DNA from: Macrostomum hystrix
Lineage: Eukaryota > Platyhelminthes > Macrostomidae
NCBI GenBank assembly: GCA_950097015.1
Contig: CATNEN010000001.1
Location: 15,493,001-15,557,000, forward strand
Length of the DNA stretch: 64,000 nt
Direction of reading: 5' to 3'
Both the position numbers and the translations under genes were made by a program. Positions within the stretch are counted from its first letter, which is position 1, and every line of letters begins with the position of its first letter. The notes beneath the pieces were generated by a model, which made no database searches, was not told where the DNA came from, and worked only from the letters and a program-made list of their open reading frames with translations. Below, piece by piece: positions 42,401-54,400 of this stretch.

Positions 42401-45400
42401 AAGTTGTTACATGATGGCATTTTGTGAGTGGATGGAATTACGCCTATTTGTTACATCGGATAGAGCAGAAAAATGTGGCCTGTTTTGGATTTTCATGGCG
42501 ATCGGTTGAATATTTTAGGAGATGCAGAAAAAAAGAAAATGTGGGTATTTGAAACACATTGCGTTGACTTTCTAACCACAGATTCGAGAACCTGCAACAC
42601 ATGACATTCTGTGCACGCATTAAATACCTTGCTGCATCAGTGATCCGATGGTGAACCACAGGCTGTTCAGCGCATTGAACTGGTTTTCCACCACCGGCAC
42701 ACACGCGCTCTGCGAGTACCACTCGTACGGGCTGATCCGGGCGCAGAAGTACATCACGAGGCTGGCAAGCAGCCACGCCAGCATCATGTAGGCCCACACC
42801 CGAGTGCTGAAGGGCAGCAGGAACTGGAACAAGTCCTGTTCCTGCTCACTCTTCTTCATAATGAGGCTGAGTCCCAGGCTCATGTAGGGCGTTGTGAAGT
42901 CGACAACCTGACAAGTATAAGCATACCATGAGAGTCTTCTTATGTTTAGCGAGTTTCACTGAATGAGTTCTACAAAAGGATCATTGAAAAGTATACCTGT
43001 GCCACCTGTTAGACAGGAGTGTCACCTGTTAGACAGGAGTGTCACCTGTTAGACAGGAGTATCAGCTGTTAGACAAGAGTGTCACCTTTTAGGCAGGAGT
43101 GTCAGCTGTTATACAGGAGTGTCAGCTGTTATACAGGAGTGTCAGCTGTTAGACAGGAGTGTCACCTGTTAGACAGGAGTGTCACCTGTTACACTGGGTG
43201 TTAATCTCCTCTCTAACAATGCTCATCGCTGATTGTCACACTGCACAATGTTTAGCGAAGGCTCACCATCTCCCTGTCGTAGGTGATCACTAAGGAAGCC
43301 ACGGCAACATCGGCTGTGTTGGCAATGAGTTCACCGACTGTTCCACTCCAAACCTTGTTGCCGTTGGCGTCCACGGACGGGCTGCCAAACTGACCGTCGT
43401 GACTCACTCGGATAGTGTACCTGCCGTGGTTGGTTGGAGCAACAATTAGAGTTATTTTCGAGCTGTTATTTTTTATACTCACAGAGGACTAAATCGATTC
43501 ACCAGTGACCCGTGAGTTGAGTAAATAGTTTTCATCTTGGGTGCTGACCCTGCTTTAACTGGTTCCCTTGGGGTGAGAGCGGGCTGGTTGCCCATTAAAC
43601 GCTTTGAGCCGTGAAATGGTCAGCCCGATCAGCCCATTAAGGCGAGCTGTCACGTCACAGCATATCCGATCGAGGCTATTCGGCTCGAGTGCAGTTGGAA
43701 ATTTTATCTATAAAGAATCGCGACTAGATCTACGCAATGGCATACTAATTCGGGTGTACTTTCGCATCGGCAAATATATACTCAAAATAAAAAAATTCTT
43801 TCTAAATGGAAATGAAAACTGCTGGTGCTCGTGTTGTCAGCGAGCCTTTGGGGACACTTTTTTGTGCACTCTTTAAAGATTTCAGCGGCACGTGATGCGG
43901 CGGGCATCACGCTGGAAAATCATTCTAGAGAACAATTTTCCAATCCTGGCAGGTTGAAGTTGACTCAAGTGCACTTCAAGGGCGCTAGTGGACTGGCGAC
44001 AGGAATCCCATGGATGCATTGCCTTGAGACAGATAAATATAGCAAATTAGCTCTTTACGAGTATGTCCTGCAAGACTTGTACCTCAAATGGATCCGACAA
44101 GACACCCTTGAAACAACTGCACAATGGCTTCGTACATTCACAGAAGCCCACTACACGTATGAATGAATTATCCATTAACAGAGTTGATTCGGACACAGAT
44201 TTGAGTCGTTTTTTTAGACTATCTAGACCCCAGGGGTGAAGCGAAGCGCTGACCAGCTCTCGCACCAAGGTCCCTGAGCTCGATTCCGCGGCGAGGCCAC
44301 ATTTAATTACAGCGCAGCCGCGGAGAGAATGCTGTGGGGCTTGTCGTGCAATTGGCTCTCATGAGGGCCAACCCCTTAGGCTTAGTGAGGGTGTACACTG
44401 CCTGGTGATGAGAAAGCCTGCTTACCTGCATACGTATCTATCAGTTATGTTAATGTGGTGCCGGTGTCTCTGGCCTTGTGGTTTTGTTAGGCCTTCCTCA
44501 CCCAGCGCCGTCTTGGCTGCCCGGTGCCCAGTGCCGCCATCTGATTGGCTGGGCGCGGGCATTGTGTGCCTATCCTACCCCAGCCCTGCGTGGCTTTGCC
44601 CTCACGCCAATCAGCTCTGCGTAGCTTTGCCCGTCCACCCGTCCAGCGCGTACAACCCTACCCCCCAGCGCGCTGTAGGCTTTGTTTGTGCTCCGCCCCT
44701 GTCTGCCCCCTTGTCAGCCCTTAAGGTATCGTTTTCTGCCCGGGCCAAGGCTACCGCTCTCCCCCTTGCGAACTTTCAAAGATCGTGCCGTAAAGACGGT
44801 CTCTTACGGCGAAGGCTCAATTTATAGCATAGCGAAGTGATTATTGAATAGTGATTCCGAGTGCATGGTTTATTAAAGTGCAAAAATTGCCGACAAATAC
44901 ATTCAGCGTCATCCTGCCATCCTATCGTGCGTCCCGACCGGTAAGCACTGTATTTGTGTCTGTCCTTTCGGGGTGCCAGGTCCGCACGGAGTACTGTAAT
45001 AATCTTAGAAGTACTGTGTGAGCGTCCTAACGCCACCAGTCCCTGACTGCAACAGAGCGTCCTAACGCCTGATTCAGTGATCGATAATATTTTACTTAAT
45101 AGGGCTGTGGGCCGGGGATCTCAAACCGACCACTGTCACTACAAATTGGCGCCCGAACGGGGACACGGTCCCTCATTACCGATAGCAACTATTTGTCTCA
45201 GCGAGCATCAAGCGGCCTCATTCAGCATCAACTGGGTCAACGAGAGTGCCAGCTATTGTTCTCTGTCTAGACTCACCTACGCCTAGCCTGACAGAACTTA
45301 AGTCATGGGAGATCAAGCCATGGACGATCTGATCAACGCGCTGGCCACGCGCCTTAGGGCCAACGCGGAACGCACAGCGCCGAGAATTCCGAAGCCGCCC

Positions 45401-48400
45401 AAGTACGTCCCATCGATGAACTTCAACTTGTGGCTGCAAAATTTCAACGAGTACTGCGGGATGGTCGACATTGAAGAAGGAGACCGAAGGCCACACCTAA
45501 TCAGCCTCCTTGATCTCACAACGGCATACGCCGCAGTAGACAAATTGGACCTCCCGGACGATCTTGAATACGGAGAATTTACGGCGAGGCTCGTAGCCCG
45601 ATTCACCATGAACAGGACGGTGCAGGACTACCGCTTCGAGCTTTCGAACCGTGACCAGCTAGATAAAGAGGCTGTCGAAACCTACGGAGACGAGCTGTTG
45701 GAGCTGGCCCGCAACGCCTTCCCCACTGCAGACGCAGACACTAGGACCGAGCTGGCAAAGGACAGATTCTTGAAGGGTGTCCGAGTGTCCGACACCGTGC
45801 GAGAGAGGCTCTACCTGCAACAGCCGACCGACCTCGCGGAGGCCATTCGGACAGTACGACAGCTGGAGGCCGCGCAGAGGGCATCTTCAGCACAGTCTAG
45901 AACGAGACCCAGAGCCGGACTGAATGTTCTGGCTGCAGAGACACCGGCCACCGCTTTGGACAAAGAAGAGGAGCTGCGCCTGCTGCGTCAGCAGGTGAAG
46001 ACAATGGAGGAGAAAATACAACGCATGGAAAGAAACCAGGCGCAGTCAACTCAAGCGGCACGACCAGAGGCGCGAGTAAACCAGACCGGCCCTTCGAATC
46101 CAAAACAACGCAACGGCGTCACGTGCTACCGTTGCGGCGAGGTCGGACACCTGTCGTTCCAGTGCCAGAATTCGGGAAAAGACAGGAGGGGCCCACGTCC
46201 TGGAGGCAACTGAGCCCCTGCTATTCGCCAGCCTCAAACCAGCATCATCAGCAACCCCAGCCTCACATTCAGCATCATCAGCAACCCCAGCCTCACATTC
46301 AGCATCATCAGCAAGCACTGCCTGGCAACCAGCATCATCAGCAAGCACTGCCTGGCAACCAGCATCATCAGCAAGCACTGCCTGGCAATCAGCATCATCA
46401 GCAAGCACTGCCTGGCAACCAGCATCATCAGCAAGCACTGCCTGGCAACCAGCATCATCAGCAACCCCAGCCTCACATTCAGCATCATCAGCAAGCACTG
46501 CCTGGCAATCAGCATCATCAGCAAGCACTGCCTGGCAACCAGCATCATCAGCAAGCACTGCCTGGCAATCAGCAACATCAGCAAGCACTGCCTGGCAACC
46601 AGCATCATCAGCAAGCACTGCCTGGCAACCAGCATCATCAGCAACCCCAGCCTCACATTCAGCATCATCAGCAAGCACTGCCTGGCAACCAGCATCATCA
46701 GCAAGCACTGCCTGGCAATCAGCATCATCAGCAAGCACTGCCTGGCAACCAGCATCATCAGCAAGCACTGCCTGGCAATCAGCATCATCAGCAACCCCAG
46801 CCAGTCATCCAGCATCATCATCAACCCCAGCCTGGCAACCAGCAGCATCAGCAACCACAGCCTGGCACCCAGCGCCATCGCAGATCGAGACGCAAGAAGA
46901 CAAAAGCGGGGCTGTCTACACCGCTAAGGCAACCATCGAGCCCACCTATTCAGATCAATCCGGTATCAATTTTTGTCACCATAAATGTAGCCGGAAAGAA
47001 GCTAGACGCTTTAGTGGACTCTGGAGCATCGTGCTCTATCATGTCCACGGAGACCTACGAAAGCTTGCCGAACTCTAGAATCCAAGTCCTGGCAGGAGCA
47101 GAAGGTCATGTCAGCTTGGCAAACGGGAGTCCGATCTCTATCGAGAAGACAGTACAGTTGCCTGTGGCCATAGCGGGAAAACTCATCAGCACACCGGTAC
47201 TGGTGGTCAGTGGAATCAAATACCAGCTGGTCCTAGGATCGGACTTCTGTAGGGACAACAGCTGTGTCATCGACTACCAGCATGCAGCGTTTAGAGTGGG
47301 CGAAAGCTCCATCCCGATCCGATGGCAGGCAGAACGACCGCTAGTGTGCAGGATCCTGTCACAAAGGTCACGAACTCTAAAACCAGGTCAGCAGATCGTC
47401 CTCCCTGGAAGGCTCGAAAGGAAAGGCCAGCGAAATAGCGGCTGTCTTGGCATCACCGAGAACCTGAGTCAGCTCAACCTCGAGTCCGGACGCTGCCTGG
47501 CCAAGGCTCTCGTAATACCATCAGAAAAAGCGCTGGTGCCGGCGAGACTCGTTAATCTAACAGAGGAGCCAGTACGAATTAGGAGAGGTAGCACGCTGGG
47601 TTGGTTCTGCCCACTTGAAGTCGCGGAACCGTTTAACACAGTCGAGCTACTTGCCATGGAATCTGATCCGACTCGAAGTGCGGGTCTCAGCAAAGGCGAT
47701 CCAAACGAACTAGAAATTTCGGAGCTGCTGCCCAACTCCTATGGGTCCTGTGGGCTGACCAGTGATGAAAACTCTGCCTTTCAAGATCTAATCTGGAAAT
47801 ACCGAGACGTGTTTGCGACCAAGCAGTCCGCGCCAAAAGTCACCACAATGGTACAGCACGGAATTGACACGACGAACGCGCGGCCCATCAAGATTCCACC
47901 GCGCCGATTGCCGCCGCACCTCCAGCCAGAAGTGGACCACCAAATTGACGAGCTGCTGGAAAAAGGCCAAATAGAAGTGGCACAGTCGCCTTGGTGCTCG
48001 CCACTCGTTTGCGTCCGTAAGAAGAGCGGAGAAATGAGGATGTGTGTGGATTATCGCAAGCTTAACGATGTCACCGTCAAAGACGCAGTGCCTATGCCGA
48101 GAGTCGACGATGCATTGGAGGCCCTTCATGGGGCACAGATCTTCTCGACTATGGACCTGCACAGTGGGTTTTGGCAGGTCGGCATGTCTCCGAAGGACAA
48201 GGACAAGACAGCTTTTTCAGTGCCACACCGGGGACAATTCCGATGGAAAGTCATGCCGTTTGGCTTGGTGAACAGCCCGGCGACCTTTACCAGGTTGATG
48301 GCAGCGGTGTTGGACAAGCAGATGTGGAGAACTTGTTTGGTCTACATTGACGACCTGCTAGTGTGGTCTGCCGACGTCGCGGAACATCTGCGTCGATTGG

Positions 48401-51400
48401 AGGAAATCTTTGAAAAGCTTCAACTGGCTAATCTTAGCTTGAAGCCACAAAAATGCCACTTTCTGCAAAAAGAAGTTGAGTTCCTGGGGCACAAGGTCTC
48501 CGCCACAGGTATCAGCACGGAAGAGTCCAAAGTCCAGGAAGTGAGAGACTGGCCAACGCCAAAGAACCTGTCGGAGCTGCAGTCTTTCTTAGGGTTGTGT
48601 GGCTACTACCGGAGATTCATCAGAAATTTTTCCGAGATCGCCGCACCATTGACTCTGTTGACAACTAAAGGCGCAAAGTTCCGATGGGAGGAGGAGCAGG
48701 AGACTGCCTTCGAAGCATTAAAACAGAATTTGACGAGCTCTGAAGTCATGGCACATCCGGACTTTTCGCCTACGGCTGGTGAGTTCGTGCTCGACACCGA
48801 TGGAAGCTCAAAGGTTGGAATCGGGGCCGTACTCTCGCAAGTCCAGACCGATGGTTCGGAGCGAGTGATCGCGTATGCCTCAAAGTCGCTGAATCAAGCA
48901 GAGCGCAATTACTGCACGACACGACTAGAGCTGCTGGCAGTGGTGACGTTCGTTGCCAAGTTCAAATACTACCTTCTCGGCAAAGAATTCTGCCTGCGCA
49001 CTGACCACAGCAGCCTCCAGTGGCTAAAGAACTTCAAGGATGCTGAGGGACAGGTGGCACGTTGGCTGGAGAAGCTGGCACCGTTCCAGTACAGGATCGT
49101 CCACCGGCCAGGTCGAGCCCACGTCAATGCGGATGCAATGTCCCGAAAGCCGGTTGTAAGAAAGCATTTTGGCGCCGACTCATGCCCTGTCTGTGCAAGT
49201 GGGTATAGCAACAGGATCAACAGCATCGAACTGGGAGGCTTTTCAGCAGCAGATCTCAAGCGCGAACAGGATGAGGACGGTGACCTACGGGCTGTCAAGA
49301 ATGCACTGATCCTTATTACTCAGTCGCTAAATGCGGGAGAGATCGACACCACGGCCTGGAGTCCACTGGCAAGAGGAATTTGGGCGCGACGAGATGATTT
49401 GCTGCTCCAAGAAGAGACGCTGTTCATACGTGACAAGAACAAGAGCGACAAGCAACTCATCGTGCTCCCACAAAGCTGTCTTCCAAGGACGTTGAAAAGC
49501 TTGCACCAGGGTGTCGGAGGCGGCCACATTGGCTTCGCGAAGACGAAACACAAGATGTTGCAGCGTTTCTGGCGGCCAGGTCTGGCCCGGGCGATTGAGG
49601 AGTTTATCCGAGGATGCGCTGTCTGCTGCAAAGCGAAAGCAGGGAAGAAGAATCGCGCCCCTCTAAAACCTCTCACATTTGCCGCACCATTCGACTGCAT
49701 CATGGTGGACATTGTTGGGCCACTGACGCGAAGCAAAGCCGGAAACTCGTACATTCTGACTGTCCAAGACTCCTTCACTAAGTGGCCAGACGCCTACCCA
49801 TTGCGCAATCAGAAAGCGAAGACGGTTGCAAAAGTCCTGTTCGACAGATGGATTAGTCAGCATGGTTGTCCGAACACGCTGCACAGTGACCAAGGAAGAA
49901 ACTTCGAGTCCAAAATCGTGCGAGAGATGTGCCGGATGCTCGAGATCAGGAAGTCGCGGACTACAGCCTACCATCCAAGTGGAAATGGACAGGTTGAAAA
50001 CTTCAACAAGAGCTTGAAGTCCATGCTCAAGTGCTGCCTAGAAGACGCCGGACGGAACGACTGGGAGGAGTTCGTGAGTTCAGCGTTGATGGCGTACCGA
50101 TCGAGCGTCCACAGAGGCACAGGCTACACGCCCCACTACATGGTCTACGGTACGGAGATGCGCCTGCCTATCGATCTGTCCGACCAGCCGCCCCAGCGCG
50201 TGAGCTCGCATGTGGAATTCGTCAAAGACCTGGAGATCAAATTGCAGACGGCTCATCGCGCTGCGCGGATGCAGCTAAACACGTATCAGAGAAGGCAGAA
50301 GGACCACTACGACAAAAAAAACTCGTGGTTCCGACATCAAGGAGGGCGACCACGTCTTTATCTACAGTCCCGCACTGAAGCCTGACGAAGCAGCGAAGTT
50401 TCACATCAGTTGGCGAGGACCTGTCCGTGTACTCTGCAAAATCTCAGAGGTTCTGTTCAAGGTAGAGAAGCCGTCGAACCGCAGGAAAACGAAAGTCGTC
50501 CACTTCAACAACCTCCGGAAGTTTCAAGTACAGGAGGTGAAAGGGCCGGAGACCGAGCCGGACGACGTACAGTCCGAAGCCGAAGAACCCGAGCAAGATC
50601 AGGAAGAGGAAGACTGGCATCCTGGACACCAGAGGAAAGACCCAGTTAGACCTAACCCGGAGGTTCAGGCCGAACTGCCGCCGGAGCATGAGGAACCGGA
50701 GGAGGCGGAATTCGAACCACGAAGGTCCGGCAGAACACGCCGACAACCTGATCGATATGGTCAGCCTGTGCTGTACTGAGGCCCGCGAGTCGAGCAAAGC
50801 GACATCAAACTGCACGTTTCGTCGCATCATCTGATGTTCAGTAGCGTCCCGACGTGGATCTCTGCTAAAGATACTATCAGATTGCGTCATGCTCCCCGGT
50901 GTGAGTGGTCGGAGGGGACCCCGGCCTTCCTAGCCGCGTATTATTTAGCACGTACTTTACTGTATGTTCGTTTGGTGTAGGGTTTACTTGTACCGTATGT
51001 GTTCGTATGTACTAAACCTGGCATTCTGGGAGGGTGGACACGGGCCGCCTCTGCCGGCAGGTACAAGGCATCATCTCAGCCCCATGCCTGGTGACATCAC
51101 TTCCCTGGCTGCAACGCCGCTCGGCCTGCGACGTCAACACCTTGCCTGCGATGCCATCGGACTGCCTGCGACGTCAGCGCACTGCCGGCGACGCCATCGC
51201 ACTGTCTGCGGAGCCAGCGCCCTGCCTGCGACGTCAGCGCAATGCCTGTGACTCTAGCAATCCTGCGACGACAGCGTATGCCCGCGAGGTCAGTGCTCTG
51301 CCGAGGTCGCCTGCGCCGGCAGCGACGGCTGCCCGGCCTGTGACGTCAACACCTTGCCTGCGATGCCATCGGCCTGCCTGCGATGTTAGCGCACTGCCGG

Positions 51401-54400
51401 CGACGTCAGCGCACTGTCTGCGACGCCACCGCCCTGCCTGGGACGCCGGCGTGCGCCTGCGATGTCAGTGCTCTGCCGAAGTCGCCTGCGCCGGCTGCAA
51501 CGGCTGCTCGGTCTGCGACGTCAGCGCCTTGCCTGCGGTGCCAGCACACTGTCTGCGACGTCAGCGCCGTGCCTGCGACGGCTGCCCTGGCTGCGACCAC
51601 AGCGCTCTGCTATCAGCGCCGAGGCCGGTGACGTCAGTGCCCGGTCCGCGACGTCGGTACATAGCCTAGACGTGCGTCCCTACAGTCTTGCCGCGCTCTG
51701 CCAACCCCAGTGCCTCCCTGTCCAGTGCCAGTAACTTTCGTTTCGTTCCTTTTGTTTACATTTAAATTTCGGTCGGTCGACGTCGTTTATCCCAGTGTCT
51801 TCTTTTCCCAGTTTCATCCTTATGCGTGTATTTTGCTTTTTTAGGAGGGGAGGATGTGGTGCCGGTGTCTCTGGCCTTGTGGTTTTGTTAGGCCTTCCTC
51901 ACCCAGCGCCGTCTTGGCTGCCCGGTGCCCAGTGCCGCCATCTGATTGGCTGGGCGCGGGCATTGTGTGCCTATCCTACCCCAGCCCTGCGTGGCTTTGC
52001 CCTCACGCCAATCAGCTCTGCGTAGCTTTGCCCGTCCACCCGTCCAGCGCGTACAACCCTACCCCCCAGCGCGCTGTAGGCTTTGTTTGTGCTCCGCCCC
52101 TGTCTGCCCCCTTGTCAGCCCTTAAGGTATCGTTTTCTGCCCGGGCCAAGGCTACCGCTCTCCCCCTTGCGAACTTTCAAAGATCGTGCCGTAAAGACGG
52201 TCTCTTACGGCGAAGGCTCAATTTATAGCATAGCGAAGTGATTATTGAATAGTGATTCCGAGTGCATGGTTTATTAAAGTGCAAAAATTGCCGACAAATA
52301 CATTCAGCGTCATCCTGCCATCCTATCGTGCGTCCCGACCGGTAAGCACTGTATTTGTGTCTGTCCTTTCGGGGTGCCAGGTCCGCACGGAGTACTGTAA
52401 TAATCTTAGAAGTACTGTGTGAGCGTCCTAACGCCACCAGTCCCTGACTGCAACAGAGCGTCCTAACGCCTGATTCAGTGATCGATAATATTTTACTTAA
52501 TAGGGCTGTGGGCCGGGGATCTCAAACCGACCACTGTCACTACATTAATGTGCGTGTTTTTAAGGGCCACCATGCCAATCTGTCAACCAAGACAACCTAG
52601 ACCACGAGATGAAATTTGCCCCTATTTATACCTGCAATTAATCTTCTTTGCCACCTCTTTGAACAGCTCGATGGAGAAGCCCGTCCATCGATCGTTGCCG
52701 CTCAGCTTGTTCCCGTCCTCGTCGAAGTCGCGCTCAAAGCTGAAGGGCGGGTCGATGACGGTGACCACCGTGAGGTTCATGTCCTTCAGCAGGTCCTCAT
52801 AGTATTTCCTGTGCTTCACCTGGGCTCCGTGGGCCATTTTGAAGCCCTTGTCAGCAGACCAGGTGGCGAACTAAAAGTGGAAAAACTACTAAATAAACTG
52901 TTCTATATAACAAAGATTAGTTAATTTGTGACAATAACACGTGTCAGTAGTCAGTAGATTGTTCTTCAACAAAACAAATTATCCCACTGATTTCTACTGT
53001 TGGCATTAGCTCAGTCCATGGACTGAACAGCTGTGCCTATATAAGTCCTTCAGGCTGGCAAGAAACTAGCAAGTTTACACGGGGGAAATCGTTTTCCAAT
53101 AAAGATCTGGCATTCAAGAGATCCTAGTTGGCCTGACTAACAACCACAAGCGAACAGCTTTTGAGCAAATATTTGAGCAACAACTATTAGAGTAACGGGG
53201 AACCGCTCGTCTGTCGTCATGCTTCTTCTTTGGTTCCGAGATCTCGGTTTCGTCTGGACTTGCGAGACATGCTTGAGTACTTCACCGGCTCTTTCATTAT
53301 ATGCATCTGGGGAAAGGAATAAAGTAAACATGATAATCTAGAAAAAGGTGTACTGAGTTTTTCAGGAACAAAAGTTTTCAGTTGGGAAACTTAACTTAAT
53401 CATCGAATTTTAGCACGAAAAACTGTTTGCATGCAATAAGACAAGTAGGACAAGTAGGAAATGAAAATTAAACTAAAATGTTAATCATTCTATAAACAGA
53501 CACTGGCGATGTAGTGTCATTAGTAGTAATTTCACTTGATCTAAACAATTTGTATGTGGTTTATTTTCTAAGAAAATAATAGTGTAATAACTAAAATTGT
53601 TTAATATAAACACAGATTGATAATAAAGATAAATAGCTGATAAATATTGAATTACTTTCACAACTCCGTCGCTGTTTTCGGAGAGCTGAAAGCGCAGATA
53701 TTTTGTTCACGGTGAATAATTTAGGTTGGCTGTGTGAAAATAGTTGATTGATTCGACTGGCATAGTATTATAAAATCTGCATGTCTGGAGCGTGCTTGAT
53801 TGACTGCGTTGACGAACCCGCTCGCACAGTCCGCATTTTGTTAGAAATGTTTGGATTCAGTTCTGCGGTAATCCGGATGGACGATGATAACAAAAAAGAT
53901 AACGAATGGGAAATGCACAGTTGGTATTCAAGCGAAGACTTTTTGTTCGTAGCAGGTGAAGCCAACGCGAATATTGAAGCTCGCTTACCTTGGGCTGGCT
54001 CTCTGTGTACATGTGATTGACGCAGAAGGTGAAGTTGTAGACACTGTTGCCATCCACGCTGACCACTCCTATGCGTCGTTTGATGTTGGCCTGAAATTTA
54101 AACAAACCTTTTTTGCTGTCACACCGTTTTGCTAAATTATTCATATCGTGTGCTTTCTTACTGCTTTGCCAGTGAGAAATTCGGGATTTACTCGCTAAAT
54201 CTGTGCAATTATGTCGAGTTGATGAAACAAACTAATGACTCGAATTTATACTCATATTGTGTCGCTAATTTCTCACTTTCTGATTTGTGTTAACTATTTT
54301 TCGCATTACTTTTTTATTAGCACAAATAATTGAGTTAACTTATGATCTTAGTTTTTTTTCGTTTGCCAATATTTTGGCCCACTAGTAGCTCGTATTGCAA

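Larger units (their letters stand above)
44454..52544 (+). mobile_element. Nearly intact Ty3/gypsy-type LTR retrotransposon, 8.1 kb
   Basis: Two 690-bp LTRs (TGTGGTGCC...CACTACA), flanked by a 4-bp duplication TTAA. The tRNA-Lys-type primer site, gag, protease-RT-RNase H-integrase pol, a 3' repeat region and a polypurine tract are all present. Integrase after RNase H defines the Ty3/gypsy order. No envelope gene is seen. It lies antisense to the receptor gene in intron 7. By eye the LTRs are identical, so insertion is recent. The one visible lesion is a homopolymer frameshift near the end of pol. Confidence 0.93.
43421..52631. other. Receptor intron 7 (9.2 kb) enlarged by an LTR retrotransposon
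   Basis: Without the retrotransposon and one target duplication the intron would be about 1.1 kb. The non-transposon parts (43,421-44,245 and 52,565-52,631) show no other feature apart from a SINE. Confidence 0.8.

Noticed and set aside
46046-46878. Reverse-strand 214- and 240-codon frames opposite the start of pol
   Set aside because: They are antisense shadows of the 30-bp in-frame repeats. Pol on the plus strand has real domains.
50964-51734. Cys/Arg-rich protein frames after pol, considered as an envelope or accessory gene
   Set aside because: They consist only of the GACGTCA repeat translated. There is no signal peptide or membrane segment.
53137-53331. Minus-strand frame near 53,210-53,310 considered as a receptor exon ([20 protein letters not shown])
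   Set aside because: It looks like a basic tail but ends in a stop. It lies between exons 6 and 7, which already join in phase, so it cannot be part of the model.
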